This document shows, piece after piece, positions 51,584 through 61,018 of a stretch of 64,000 nt of DNA. The position numbers and the translations under genes were made by a program. Under the pieces are notes generated by a model that worked only from the letters and a program-made list of their open reading frames with translations, did no database searches and had not been told where the DNA came from. Origin of the DNA: Methanogenium marinum. Its GTDB lineage: Archaea; Halobacteriota; Methanomicrobia; Methanomicrobiales; Methanomicrobiaceae. The DNA is taken from assembly GCF_028912405.1 (NCBI RefSeq), contig NZ_JAKELO010000002.1:1559276-1623275 (forward strand). Reading direction: 5' to 3'. Position 1 is the stretch's first letter. Every line of letters begins with the position of its first letter.

Positions 51584-54500
51584 ATGTCGTTTATCAGTGC
51601 AAAGATCCCGGACGATTCATCTTTATGGGACATCCTGATCGTTATAACTTCACTTTTCATAGGGCTGGTTATCACATTTAGCCTGTATGCAGGGTATGAA
51701 TCCGTTTTTCCGCACCTTATAGACATTCCCATTATCCTTTTCGCCTACCGTTATCCCCGACGGGGCGTATGGTTTGCGGTATTTGTATCTGTTCTGTATC
51801 TGGTGTTGTATGGGATAATTATCAATCCCACCGTGCCGGGGGTTGGTCTCTCTGAAGCTGCCGGACGTGTGCTGATATTCCTTGTTATAGGAGCTACCGT
51901 CTCCTATCTCTCCTACCGTCTCAGAAATAGTGAGGATACCTACCGCAACCTCTTTGATAATCTTTCCAATGCTGCATTCACCATAAAAATAAATCCCGAT
52001 GGTACTCTGGGCAGGTTTATGGATGTCAATGCCATGATGTGTGCTGCGGTTGGATACACTCGGGATGAAATGTTCTCAATGAGCCTTTATGACATTGTTC
52101 CTGATGCGTACGCCCAGTGGCTGCATTCCAGACTGGAAGGACAGAATCTTGATACGTATGGTGAACTTGAGTCATTTCATCTCGCAAAAGATGGAAGGGA
52201 AGTTCCGGTGGAGGTGAAGGTCCATCTTTTTGATATTGAGTCCGGGCCGATTATTCTTGCTACTGCAATTGATATGACTGAAAGATATCACCGGAACCGA
52301 ATACTAAAAGCTCAGCGGGATGTTGCTATTTCTCTAAACCATGCAAGAGACAGTGAGGAAGCGGTTCGACTTGTTATTGGGTTTGCACTGGAGATCAGTA
52401 CCCTTGATGCTGGGGCATATTATTTTGCTGATAAGGATTGTTTGTCATTTTCTCATCGTTATAGTACCGGTTTTTCTGGTAGATTCATGAGTGAAAATGA
52501 AAAAATAAAGGCATCACCAAAAGGTATTTCGGCAATACCGGGATGGAATCCAGTTTATGGATCTGTGGAGGACCTTGTCCGTGCAGGGGTTATCAGGGGG
52601 TCTGGAGAATATCCAAAGATGATCGGAATTCTGCCTGTAATGGGGAGTAATGGGGTATTGGGCCTTTTTTTGCTTTCTTCTTATGGAACTCCAGAGATCC
52701 CAGATACTGAACGCCGCCTTATCGAAGCACTGGTTGCGCAGGCTGGTGCCGGCATTGACCGGCTGAATGCAGTTCGTGCACTACGGCAGAGCAGACAGGA
52801 CCTCTGCTCGCTTGTAGATTCACTTGATGCATACCAGGCACTTGCTGGGCCGGATGAGAAATTAATTGCCGCGAATCGTTCTTTTGCTGCTGCATCCGGT
52901 ATTGGTCTTGATTTTCTTCCGGGGAATAATATCATTAGTCTCACTGGAAGGGCAGATGAATTTCAGTCGTTTCTGCGTGATTCATTTTCTGAAGTGTTGA
53001 AGAGTGGGCAGGCAGTGCGTTTTGAGGATGAGGGCGAAGGTCGCTTTTTTGATACCATCCTTTATCCGGTCCTTTCCTCTGATGGCACTGTCCGGGCGGT
53101 TGGAATGCTTTCTACTGATATCTCTCCCCTGAAGGAGGCCGAAGCCGCACTTCTGGAAACAGAACGGAGATATCGTCTGGTGATTGAGGCACTAAACCTT
53201 GGTGTGTTTGACATCCGACTTCCGGAAATGACTATGACTGTTTCACCAGAATGGTATACGATGCTGGGGTATGATGGTGATCTGCCGGGTGAAGTTTATT
53301 CGTTCTGGATTGAGCATCTCCATCCCGATGATCGGGATTCTGTGCTGATTCTGGCAGATATGACTTTTCAGTCCGGCGAAGAATATTTCAATGAATACCG
53401 GATGCGGGCAGCCGATGGGACCTGGCGATGGATTAAGAGTCATGGAAAGGTTATTAGTGTGCTTCCGGACGGAAAGCCTGGCCGGTTAATAGGTACTCAT
53501 TCTGATATAACCCGTCGTAGGCGTGCCGAAACTGCGTTCCGGAGGACAAATCGTCTTCTCCGGGATGCCCAGAAGGTTGCCCGCCTTGGATACTATGAAT
53601 ATGATGTGGGAAATGACCTCATCCTTCCTGATGCCGGAATTTATGAAATCCTGAACATTTCAGATGAAGAACCGGTCTACACATTTCATGAATTCTGTGG
53701 GTTTATCCATCCGGATGAGCGTGAGCAGGTGGAAAAAGGAATTACTGCTGCCGTACGGGATAATCGTTCTTACAGTAATATATATCGGATTATTGCCCGT
53801 GGGGGGCCTGAGATTTGGGTAAGAGCATGGATTGAGCCGGGTACTATTAAAGATGGAAATTATTCGCCGGTATTTGGTGCGATGCAGGACATAACTGATG
53901 TACGGCAAACAGAAGAGGAACTTCTCCGGACCCAGATCGCCGTGGAGACATCACGTGATGAAGTCCTTTATATTTCCCCCAATGGGGAGATTATTTATGG
54001 CAATCAGCAGGCAGTGAATGCCTACGGGATAGATGGTTCCCTTGCCGGTCTCACGGTTGGTGATATTGATCCTGTGTATACTCAAAAGAAGTGGCAGCTT
54101 CATTGGGCAGATCTCAGAGTGAATAAATTCCGGATTCGTGAGTCCTGGCACAGGAAGAACGATGGTTCTGTTTTCCCTGTTGAAGTCGTAGAAAACTATG
54201 TGAAGGTGGGCACCCGTGAATTCTCCTGTGTCTATTATCGTGATATCACCGATCGCCGGATAGTGGAGAATGCTCTCCGTGAAAGTGAACAACGTCTCTC
54301 TCTTGCGGTTTTGGGGGCAAATCTGGGCATCTGGGACTGGGATATGACGTCTGATCATATGGTCTTTGATGCACGGTTTGCAGAGATCATGGGAGTAGCT
54401 CCGAAAGAGATGGAGGCAGGCACATTTGGAGATCTGATGGCATTGGTTCACCCACGTGAACGTAGAGTATTCCGGAAGGTTCTGGAGGATTATATTGCTG

Positions 54501-56779
54501 AAAAAGGGTTGCCATTTCTCAGTGAATTCAGGATGCGTCACAGAGATGGTACCTGGAGATGGGTGAGGGGGCGGGGTGTTATTGTATCGCACGATCCTTC
54601 AGGCACTGGCCGGCGGATGATCGGCACTATTATGGATATCAATGAACAGCGTGAGGCAATGGATGCCCTGGCGGAGCGGGAAGAGCAGTTGCGGGAGACT
54701 CAGGACATTGCCCGTGTTGGGGGCTGGAGGTATGAGATCCCTGAAGACCGTTATTCCTTTGACCGTGGCACTCTGGATACTATTGGATTTGGTGAGACGG
54801 TTGCACCGACTACGCTGGGGGAATTTTTCCATGGGTTTGTATATCCAGAAGACAGTGCAGTGGTGGAAGAGGCATATTCCCAACACCTGAAAGAGTATGT
54901 ACCGTTCGATATGGTTTATCGTGCACGTCTGCCGGACGGGAGAATACGGTATCTCCACAGCCGATGTCAGACAATATTTGATTCCAACGGTGTGCCACAG
55001 AAGAGTGTGGGCATTGTTCAGGAGGTCACCGGGTTAAAGGAAGCCGAAAACGCACTCCTCGAACGTGAATGGAAGGTGAATGAGGCACAGCGAATTACCC
55101 ATATCAGGTTTTGGGAATGTGACAGTTCGTTTATGACATTTTCCCGGACTGATGAGGGTGCCCCCCTCTGTCAACTCACATTCCTTGAACGTGACGGTCT
55201 TAAAGTACATCCGAATGATTGTGAATGGCTGACAGTGAAGTTTCGTGAATCTGTCGAAAATAAACGTGAATTTTCAGAGGAATTCCGTGCTGTTCTGGAA
55301 GAGAATGGTGATCTCCTGCATCTCTTCTGCCGGGGCAGTCACTACTACCGCACCAATGGAACCTATCTCCGTTCCCTTGGGACTATCATTGATATCACAG
55401 AGCGTGTTAAGACAGTAAATGCCCTGCAGGAGAGCGAAAGAAAGTTCCGGCTCGTGGCAGAAAATCCCAGTATTGGCACCTATATTATCCAGGAAAACAG
55501 GTTTGTCTATGTCAATGATACCTGTGCACGGTTCTTTGGGTATTCGATTGAAGGGATGATTGGAATGGAAGCTGCGGTTATAATCGCACCTGAAGTGCGT
55601 GGTGAGCTGGATGATATCTTCAGAGAGTGCACTGCAGGTGTTCGGGATGAGATCCATCTGGAGGTGCAGGGATTTACCCTGACAGGGATTGCATTCCCTG
55701 TTGAAATATTTGGTTCATCTGGTGAATATGGCGGGAAGCCGGCTGTCATCGGCACAATCATCGATATTACAGAACGTAAAGCGTATGAGGAGATGCTCAC
55801 CGTCACCCGACTTACCGTGGATCAGGCGACCATTGGTGTCGGATGGTTCAACCGTACAGGAGAATTTATCTATGTCAATGCTCAGGCTGCTGAAATGTTG
55901 CGCATCCCTGCAGAAACCCTCCTCGGGAAGAAAATCTGGGAGATTCATTCTTCCCTCACTCCCCTCCGGTGGGAGGAATTCTGGGAGAGAATATTTGTTG
56001 GAGAAAATCAGCAGTTTGAAACAGTACAGAAACGTGGAGATGGTACTTCATTCCCTGCTGAGATAACGGTGGATTATGTGCATCTTGGCGAAATGGAGTT
56101 TGCCTGTATATTTGTGACTGACATCTCCCTTCGCAGAGAGGCTGAAGATGCCCTCAAGCAGTCGCTTGCAGAGAAGACGATGCTCCTGCAGGAGGTCCAT
56201 CACCGTGTAAAAAATAACCTTGCCCTAATTTCATCGATGATTCAGATGCAGATGCGTACTCTGGACGATGAACAGGCAATATCTTCACTGACTGAGACGG
56301 CAAACCGAATTATTTCTATGGCAATGGTTCACGAGAGCATCTACCGCTCACGAAACATTACCACTATTGATGCTCAAGAGCACCTGATGTCACTGGTGAA
56401 TGAGGTCATCCCGAACTTCTCCGTTGGAAAAGCAATTGAGGTTTCTGTTGATGCGCATGGCTGCACCCTTGACCTGAATTCCGGTATACTCTACTCCCTG
56501 ATTGTCAATGAACTCATCACCAATTCCATAAAATATGCATTTGATGGGCGGGATGCCGGAAAAATATCCATTGTAATGGATTGCAATGGTGAAGAAAAGG
56601 TTCTAATCATCTCTGATGACGGTGTGGGGATTCCCGATAATGTAGATCCCTTCCGCCAGCGATCCCTTGGGATGAATATTGTGCAGAGTGTGGTGACCGG
56701 CCAGCTGGGCGGAACGATTGAGCTTGTTCGTGGCGAGGGTACCACCTGGGTATTGACATTTCCCAAAAAATTAGCATGA
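51584..56779 (+). CDS. Giant sensor histidine kinase: membrane module, GAF and about ten PAS domains (1731 aa)
   Basis: Start ATG 51584 has AGGAG five bases upstream. About four membrane helices occupy residues 15-115. PAS 1 follows (near 130), then a GAF domain (near 250-385), then PAS units starting near 395, 530, 670, 790, 920, 1050, 1180, 1300 and 1425. Many are followed by PAC repeats with the D-G-T-W-R-W pattern. The transmitter is of the HisKA_2 type: LLQEVHHRVKNNLALISSMI with the phosphoacceptor in VHHR, and the ATPase end with VNELITNSIKYAF, ISDDGVGIPD, and SLGMNIVQSVV. So a full kinase with unusually many sensory modules. Partner unknown. Confidence 0.9.
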   Translation: MSFISAKIPDDSSLWDILIVITSLFIGLVITFSLYAGYESVFPHLIDIPIILFAYRYPRRGVWFAVFVSVLYLVLYGIIINPTVPGVGLSEAAGRVLIFLVIGATVSYLSYRLRNSEDTYRNLFDNLSNAAFTIKINPDGTLGRFMDVNAMMCAAVGYTRDEMFSMSLYDIVPDAYAQWLHSRLEGQNLDTYGELESFHLAKDGREVPVEVKVHLFDIESGPIILATAIDMTERYHRNRILKAQRDVAISLNHARDSEEAVRLVIGFALEISTLDAGAYYFADKDCLSFSHRYSTGFSGRFMSENEKIKASPKGISAIPGWNPVYGSVEDLVRAGVIRGSGEYPKMIGILPVMGSNGVLGLFLLSSYGTPEIPDTERRLIEALVAQAGAGIDRLNAVRALRQSRQDLCSLVDSLDAYQALAGPDEKLIAANRSFAAASGIGLDFLPGNNIISLTGRADEFQSFLRDSFSEVLKSGQAVRFEDEGEGRFFDTILYPVLSSDGTVRAVGMLSTDISPLKEAEAALLETERRYRLVIEALNLGVFDIRLPEMTMTVSPEWYTMLGYDGDLPGEVYSFWIEHLHPDDRDSVLILADMTFQSGEEYFNEYRMRAADGTWRWIKSHGKVISVLPDGKPGRLIGTHSDITRRRRAETAFRRTNRLLRDAQKVARLGYYEYDVGNDLILPDAGIYEILNISDEEPVYTFHEFCGFIHPDEREQVEKGITAAVRDNRSYSNIYRIIARGGPEIWVRAWIEPGTIKDGNYSPVFGAMQDITDVRQTEEELLRTQIAVETSRDEVLYISPNGEIIYGNQQAVNAYGIDGSLAGLTVGDIDPVYTQKKWQLHWADLRVNKFRIRESWHRKNDGSVFPVEVVENYVKVGTREFSCVYYRDITDRRIVENALRESEQRLSLAVLGANLGIWDWDMTSDHMVFDARFAEIMGVAPKEMEAGTFGDLMALVHPRERRVFRKVLEDYIAEKGLPFLSEFRMRHRDGTWRWVRGRGVIVSHDPSGTGRRMIGTIMDINEQREAMDALAEREEQLRETQDIARVGGWRYEIPEDRYSFDRGTLDTIGFGETVAPTTLGEFFHGFVYPEDSAVVEEAYSQHLKEYVPFDMVYRARLPDGRIRYLHSRCQTIFDSNGVPQKSVGIVQEVTGLKEAENALLEREWKVNEAQRITHIRFWECDSSFMTFSRTDEGAPLCQLTFLERDGLKVHPNDCEWLTVKFRESVENKREFSEEFRAVLEENGDLLHLFCRGSHYYRTNGTYLRSLGTIIDITERVKTVNALQESERKFRLVAENPSIGTYIIQENRFVYVNDTCARFFGYSIEGMIGMEAAVIIAPEVRGELDDIFRECTAGVRDEIHLEVQGFTLTGIAFPVEIFGSSGEYGGKPAVIGTIIDITERKAYEEMLTVTRLTVDQATIGVGWFNRTGEFIYVNAQAAEMLRIPAETLLGKKIWEIHSSLTPLRWEEFWERIFVGENQQFETVQKRGDGTSFPAEITVDYVHLGEMEFACIFVTDISLRREAEDALKQSLAEKTMLLQEVHHRVKNNLALISSMIQMQMRTLDDEQAISSLTETANRIISMAMVHESIYRSRNITTIDAQEHLMSLVNEVIPNFSVGKAIEVSVDAHGCTLDLNSGILYSLIVNELITNSIKYAFDGRDAGKISIVMDCNGEEKVLIISDDGVGIPDNVDPFRQRSLGMNIVQSVVTGQLGGTIELVRGEGTTWVLTFPKKLA

Positions 56780-56930
56780 TATTGTCCGGTTTTGCATGGT
56801 TAAATGTTGAAATCATGAAATGATTTGCATAATATTTGCATAACACATGCAGACACCTGCCATCCCCTGGGATTATTCCCGCAGATTTTTTCGTATCCTG
56901 CTACAAATAGTCTGTTGGAGTAGTAATACT

Positions 56931-57335
56931 ATGGTACAACTAACGGATGACCTGATTGAAGCGTTCAATGCATTACGCATAATTCCCCTTGCAACAGCAG
57001 ACAAAGACGGTGTCCCCAATGTCGCACCTATGGGTGCAAAGTCGATCGCGGACCCGGAAACGATTCTTGTGATGGACAACTTCATGCAAAAGACTGTTGC
57101 AAACATCCGGGAAAACCCGAAAGCTGCTATCTATGTCTGGGGAGAAGGTGTGAAAGGCTGTTTCCAGATCCATGGTGACGTCACGTATGAAGATGAGGGT
57201 GAACAGTTTGAGGCATTCCGCAAAGAAACTCTCGCACGGATGCCACATGTGCCTGCAAAAGGGATGCTTGTCATCAAAATAACTGATATTTATACCTGTG
57301 TTGCAGGGCCCGGCGCTGGCAATAAAATCGTCTGA
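56931..57335 (+). CDS. PNPOx-like FMN-binding protein (134 aa)
   Basis: Begins MVQLTDDLIEAFNALRIIPL and continues ATADKDGVPNVAPMGA, then LVMDNFMQKTVANIRENPKA. That is the split-barrel flavin-binding fold of the pyridoxamine 5'-phosphate oxidase-related family, in the short form common in methanogens. Such proteins bind FMN or F420 and reduce unknown acceptors. The ATG at 56931 is preceded by TTGGAG; the upstream open frame to 56847 has no features. Transcript probably ends at the hairpin at 57402. Confidence 0.85.
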   Translation: MVQLTDDLIEAFNALRIIPLATADKDGVPNVAPMGAKSIADPETILVMDNFMQKTVANIRENPKAAIYVWGEGVKGCFQIHGDVTYEDEGEQFEAFRKETLARMPHVPAKGMLVIKITDIYTCVAGPGAGNKIV

Positions 57336-57401
57336 ATCCGTTTTAAACCTATAAAAAAATTATTTTTTGCCACAATTATGTGGGCTTCTGTATGAGTTCG
57401 A

Positions 57402-57425
57402 GCCCGGTTTTGGTAAAAACCGGGC
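57402..57425. terminator. Hairpin between convergent genes
   Basis: GCCCGGTTTT and AAAACCGGGC form a ten-base stem with a short loop GGTA. It lies between the PNPOx-like gene (plus) and the small gene at 57457-57762 (minus) and could terminate both. Confidence 0.6.
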
Positions 57426-57456
57426 ATATGGTGCAGGTGAAAAAATAGTGTGTGTG

Positions 57457-57762
57457 TCAGGTGCCTGCATGGAGACGGTGAAGAATTTCGACGAGCATCT
57501 TCACGTCATGCGGTGGTTCATATCCGGCTTCGTCCCAGAGGGCTTCTGTTTCGAGAGGCCGACCGGATGAATTCATCAGGCCGTCTGTTTTCTCGCCCAT
57601 GTACTCACGGATGATCTCTGTTGTCAGACGAACCGCGGTCATTTCATCCGGCTCATCGGGGAGAGGATTTTTGGATGAGCGAACTCGTTCCCGGAACCGT
57701 TCCGTATTTGTTATCAGGTACCCGGTAGTGTGTGTGCCATTCATTAATGACTTTGTTGTCAT
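57457..57762 (-). CDS. Small protein of unknown function divergent from tetR (101 aa)
   Basis: The product starts MTTKSLMNGTHTTGYLITNT, is mostly helical and charged (EMTAVRLTTEIIREYMGEKT), and has no membrane part or metal motif. The ATG at 57762 lies about 27 bases from the shared TATA element AATATATATT (57784-57793), so the transcript may be leaderless. One of three TGAC-N6-GTCA boxes overlaps its start codon. This favours a real gene controlled by the divergent TetR protein. Family not recognised. Confidence 0.55.
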   Translation of the reverse strand: MTTKSLMNGTHTTGYLITNTERFRERVRSSKNPLPDEPDEMTAVRLTTEIIREYMGEKTDGLMNSSGRPLETEALWDEAGYEPPHDVKMLVEILHRLHAGT

Positions 57763-57813
57763 TATTATGACATTGGTGTCACCAATATATATTCATTGCT
57801 GACGTGCGTGTCA
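57748..57813. promoter_or_regulatory. Three TGAC-N6-GTCA operator-like boxes around a palindromic TATA
   Basis: The boxes are TGACTTTGTTGTCA (57748-57761), TGACATTGGTGTCA (57768-57781) and TGACGTGCGTGTCA (57800-57813). Between the second and third is AATATATATT (57784-57793), itself a palindrome, suiting a bidirectional promoter. The middle box is part of a longer palindrome ATTGGTGTCACCAAT. TetR-family proteins bind inverted repeats of this size, so these are probably the operators through which the TetR at 57848 controls itself and the small divergent gene. Confidence 0.7.
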
Positions 57814-57847
57814 TTTATGGGTGAGGACGACATATAGATTCGTTACT

Positions 57848-58453
57848 ATGCCACGTGTTGCACCAGGATACAAAGAGGACGTACGGCGCCGCATTCTGAA
57901 ATCAGCACTGGAAGAAGTCAATGCCTGTGGACTGCAGGCACTTAGGATGGAGGATGTGGCTGCCCGTGTTGGTATCTCCCGTGCTGCACTCTACAACTAT
58001 TTCAGTGACAAAGAAGCCCTTCTCAAAGCCATTCTTCACGAAATGGAAGAGGACGGAAAGGCCATTTTCAAAGATACGTTTCTGGAAAAATCCTTTAAAG
58101 AAAGCCTTTCTTTAATGTTTGAACTGATGGTGCTCTCATCAGAGGCGCTGCCTTCAGTTGAAGCCGAACTCTTCAGCATCGCATCCCGAACTCCTGAGAT
58201 TCAGCGGTCAATGCAGACAGCCTTTGATGACGGACTGTTTTTCCTCTCTGAACGCATCCAGGAAGAACAGAAGGCCGGAAATATTTCTGCCCGTGGAGAC
58301 CCCCGGTGCCTTGCAGAGGTTGTGATGTATTCTCTTGGGGGACTCAAGCACGCGTTATTCTTCGGGACTGATACTGCCGTCCTGAAAGAACGTTGGACTG
58401 CCATGACATACATGCTCTTTTTTGATGAAGAGAAAAAAAGTGACCGGGAATAG
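57848..58453 (+). CDS. TetR-family transcriptional regulator (201 aa)
   Basis: The N-terminal helix-turn-helix reads RRRILKSALEEVNACGLQAL, MEDVAARVGISRAALYNYFS, DKEALLKAI, the standard TetR DNA-binding domain. The C-terminal domain is helical and unspecified, with a ligand pocket usual for the family. The ATG at 57848 is chosen (MPRVAPGYKEDVRR is a common start of the group); a GTG at 57821 is also in frame. TetR proteins are bacterial-type dimeric repressors released by small molecules. Operator-like boxes lie just upstream. Its regulated efflux or metabolic gene may be the divergent small gene. Confidence 0.9.
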   Translation: MPRVAPGYKEDVRRRILKSALEEVNACGLQALRMEDVAARVGISRAALYNYFSDKEALLKAILHEMEEDGKAIFKDTFLEKSFKESLSLMFELMVLSSEALPSVEAELFSIASRTPEIQRSMQTAFDDGLFFLSERIQEEQKAGNISARGDPRCLAEVVMYSLGGLKHALFFGTDTAVLKERWTAMTYMLFFDEEKKSDRE

Positions 58454-58808
58454 CAATTTTAATTATCTTCCTCAATCATTTTTACTCTGTCTGTGCCTCA
58501 ATCATGCTCATTCCATCGTTCCTTTTGACATGGAAGATATGCTCACACCAGAGAATGCCGTTGGTTTGACAAGCGCTCAGGTATTGGTGTATGAGTGGTC
58601 AAAAATGTGAAGGATGGCAAAAATATGAACAATCACTCCGGGCATGAATAAAACTGGGTGGTGGAGGTACTTGGGTTTTTTACTTTTGAAGACCCCCGAG
58701 GAGGCCAATTGATGCTGGAATTCAGGTAGTTATAATTGTGGCTTTGTCAATTCGTGAAGGGATTAATTCTGATATGGATGGTTGCCGTGGGGTGTTCTGT
58801 TCCCTTTT
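58454..58808. other. Intergenic stretch, about 355 bases
   Basis: Between tetR and the convergent larE. A T-rich patch follows the tetR stop (ATTTTAATTATC). Short frames occur but lack start signals. Nothing recognisable is seen. Confidence 0.4.
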
Positions 58809-59603
58809 TTAGTCCATGCTTCCACTCTCAAATCCGTCAAGGTCAAGTGCCACATGTCGGAATCCCAGCGTATGAAATGCCTTTCTTACGACATCACGGA
58901 GTACAAAGATCCGTTCTGTGGATTCGGGATCGGTCTCGATGCGAGCCACATCTCCATGGACACGGACTCGTACCTGCTGTGCCCCGGCAGCACGGATTAC
59001 GTCCTCTGCCCGTGCAATACGAGTGAGAAGCTGTGTTTCGAGGGGTTCACCATAGGGCAGTCTTGTTGCAAGGCAGGAAGAGGATGGCTTCGCATATTCC
59101 GGTATTGAGTGCATCTTTGCAATAGCCCGTATGTCATCCTTTGTGATGCCTGCCTCAACAAAGGGGTGGGTGATGCCTGCCGAAAGACCCGTCTGGTAAC
59201 CAGGCCGGTATCTGGTTATATCATCGGCATTCGTCCCATCTGCAATGCATTTCAGGCCATTTTCATCTGCCACCCCATGGAGAATTAGGGCACTCTCCTG
59301 TTTGCAGATGGCACACCGGTTCTTTGGGTTCATCCTGAATTCGGGATTGTTGAGAATATCCGAATCCCTGACGAAGAGTTGCAGTTCTTCACGTGCGGCA
59401 ATGGCACGGGCGGCTTCTTCTTCACATGGAGGAAGCAGGGGGCTTGTTATCAGGCAGCAGGCGGAATTATTGCCAAGTACATCGCGTGCGACAACCGCAA
59501 GAACAGTGCTGTCGATGCCGCCGGAGTATGATATCAGCAGTGATTTTTTGTCCCTGATTGCCGCACGTAGGTGTGTGTAGCGTTCTCGTCTTCGTTCTGG
59601 CAT
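58809..59603 (-). CDS. larE: LarE-family ATP-dependent sulfur transferase (264 aa)
   Basis: PP-loop ATP pyrophosphatase motif SYSGGIDSTVLAVVA (residues 25-39), ADGTNADDITRYRPG and KPSSSCLATRLPYG are the LarE signatures. The enzyme adenylates the pyridinium dicarboxylate precursor and adds sulfur for the nickel-pincer cofactor of lactate racemase and its relatives. Besides the usual Cys177, a C97-A-I-C100 pair is present, as in the LarE type that holds an iron-sulfur cluster and works catalytically rather than sacrificing its own sulfur. LarB and LarC are not in the window. Alternative roles in other sulfur-transfer pathways cannot be excluded. Confidence 0.88.
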   Translation of the reverse strand: MPERRRERYTHLRAAIRDKKSLLISYSGGIDSTVLAVVARDVLGNNSACCLITSPLLPPCEEEAARAIAAREELQLFVRDSDILNNPEFRMNPKNRCAICKQESALILHGVADENGLKCIADGTNADDITRYRPGYQTGLSAGITHPFVEAGITKDDIRAIAKMHSIPEYAKPSSSCLATRLPYGEPLETQLLTRIARAEDVIRAAGAQQVRVRVHGDVARIETDPESTERIFVLRDVVRKAFHTLGFRHVALDLDGFESGSMD

Positions 59604-59907
59604 AACCTGTCTTTGACCTCATCTTTTCGCCGGTATGTCCGGATGATATGTAACTCTTTGTCCTGGCTCTGATAAAACCTGCTGTGACTCTTGGAGGAGA
59701 GAACTGGTAGGCGGTATTGCTGTCCTGATGAATCCGGGAGAAATTATTCTGTGACGTTTTATCCAGATTCGTATTGCCGGAAGAATACCTGTTTTTTGTG
59801 TGATACTGGATTTAATTAACAAATTAAACTAAATAAATTGACCATTTGGTTTTTTGTCCGTTCTGAGTATAAAGACTTAAACATTTCTGAACAGTATTTA
59901 TTATTTG

Positions 59908-60984
59908 ATGAAAAAGAATTTGGTACTTCTTATGGCAGTCGCAGTGGTGTGTGCGACTGTGTTCATTTGTGGCTGTACAGGAAGCGGTGAAACACCTGTA
60001 ACACCTGCAGCCGATCAGACACCTGAACAGACAGCAGCAGCGGAAGAAAAAATTGTCCTGACAGTCTATCAGGCTGGCAGTCTGACAAGCCCGATGGAGA
60101 AAATGGAAGCTGCATTTGAGGCAGAACACTCGAATGTTGATGTTCAGCTCCACCCGGCAGGTTCCACAAAACTCGCTAAAGAGATCACTGAACTTGACGC
60201 AGTTGCTGATGTGTATGCATCTGCAGACTACTCACTCATTCCCAACATGATGATCCCTGATTACGCATCATGGTATGTGACCTTTGCAAAGAACCAGATG
60301 GTGCTTTGCTACACAGACGAGAGTACGTTTGCTGATGAAGTCACCGCGGACAACTGGTACGAGATTCTCGCCCGTGATGGTGTTACCTGGGGCTTCTCAG
60401 ACCCGAACCTTGACCCATGCGGATACCGCTCACTGATGGTTATCACCCTCGCTGAGATGGAGTATAATGACGATATGATCTTTGACAATCTCGTTGGCGA
60501 ATATTCACAGATATACCAGACCATTGAAGATGGTGTTGTCACTGTCCACGCAAATGAAACCGCACCTGTCTACCCTGTCACGATTACACCCAAGAGTGTG
60601 GAGTTAATCGCAGGTCTTGAATCCGGAAACCTTGACTATGCATGGGAATACCGCAGTGTCGCCGAGCAGAATGCTGAATCCGGTGTGAAATACATTGAAA
60701 TGCCTGAGGGTATTGATCTCTCAGCCATTGCCTACAAGGACACCTATGCAAAGGTGCTGATTGACACCGAGGGTGGCATGATGAAGGGCAAACCGATTGT
60801 CTACGGCGTAACTGTTCCAAAGACTGCAGACAACCCTGAAACAGGTGTTGAGTTTGTCTCCATGCTTATCGGTCCAACCGGTCAGCAGATCATGGCAGAT
60901 GCAGGCCAGCCTCCAATCAATCCTCCGGTCGGGTTTGTTGACATTCCCGCAGCACTGGACAGCCTGGTTGAGATGAACGCCTGA
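59908..60984 (+). CDS. wtpA: Tungstate-binding lipoprotein WtpA
   Basis: Binding protein of the tungstate/molybdate importer. The lipobox is FICGC after a signal peptide; a Thr/Pro/Glu-rich linker follows. The body has YQAGSLTSPMEKMEAAFE, SADYSLIPNMMIPDYASWYV, LDPCGYRSLMVITLAEMEY, DYAWEYRSVAEQN and PIVYGVTVPKTAD, the WtpA family pattern with the hexacoordinate oxyanion site. Start ATG 59908; a TTG precedes it. A TATA-like GAGTATAAAG lies near 59865. About 45 percent identical by eye to the orphan copy at 6091. Followed by wtpB after about 35 bases. Tungsten serves formylmethanofuran dehydrogenase. Confidence 0.93.
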   Translation: MKKNLVLLMAVAVVCATVFICGCTGSGETPVTPAADQTPEQTAAAEEKIVLTVYQAGSLTSPMEKMEAAFEAEHSNVDVQLHPAGSTKLAKEITELDAVADVYASADYSLIPNMMIPDYASWYVTFAKNQMVLCYTDESTFADEVTADNWYEILARDGVTWGFSDPNLDPCGYRSLMVITLAEMEYNDDMIFDNLVGEYSQIYQTIEDGVVTVHANETAPVYPVTITPKSVELIAGLESGNLDYAWEYRSVAEQNAESGVKYIEMPEGIDLSAIAYKDTYAKVLIDTEGGMMKGKPIVYGVTVPKTADNPETGVEFVSMLIGPTGQQIMADAGQPPINPPVGFVDIPAALDSLVEMNA

Positions 60985-61018
60985 ATCTCTTTTCCTTTTT
61001 TTTATTCGGAGCAGATGA

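Noticed and set aside
57402-57425. Hairpin as a TetR operator
   Set aside because: Its sequence is unrelated to the TGAC-N6-GTCA boxes, and it lies between convergent gene ends, where a terminator is expected.
58422-58610. Plus-strand frame of 62 codons after tetR
   Set aside because: It overlaps the tetR end, has no start signal, and its content looks random.
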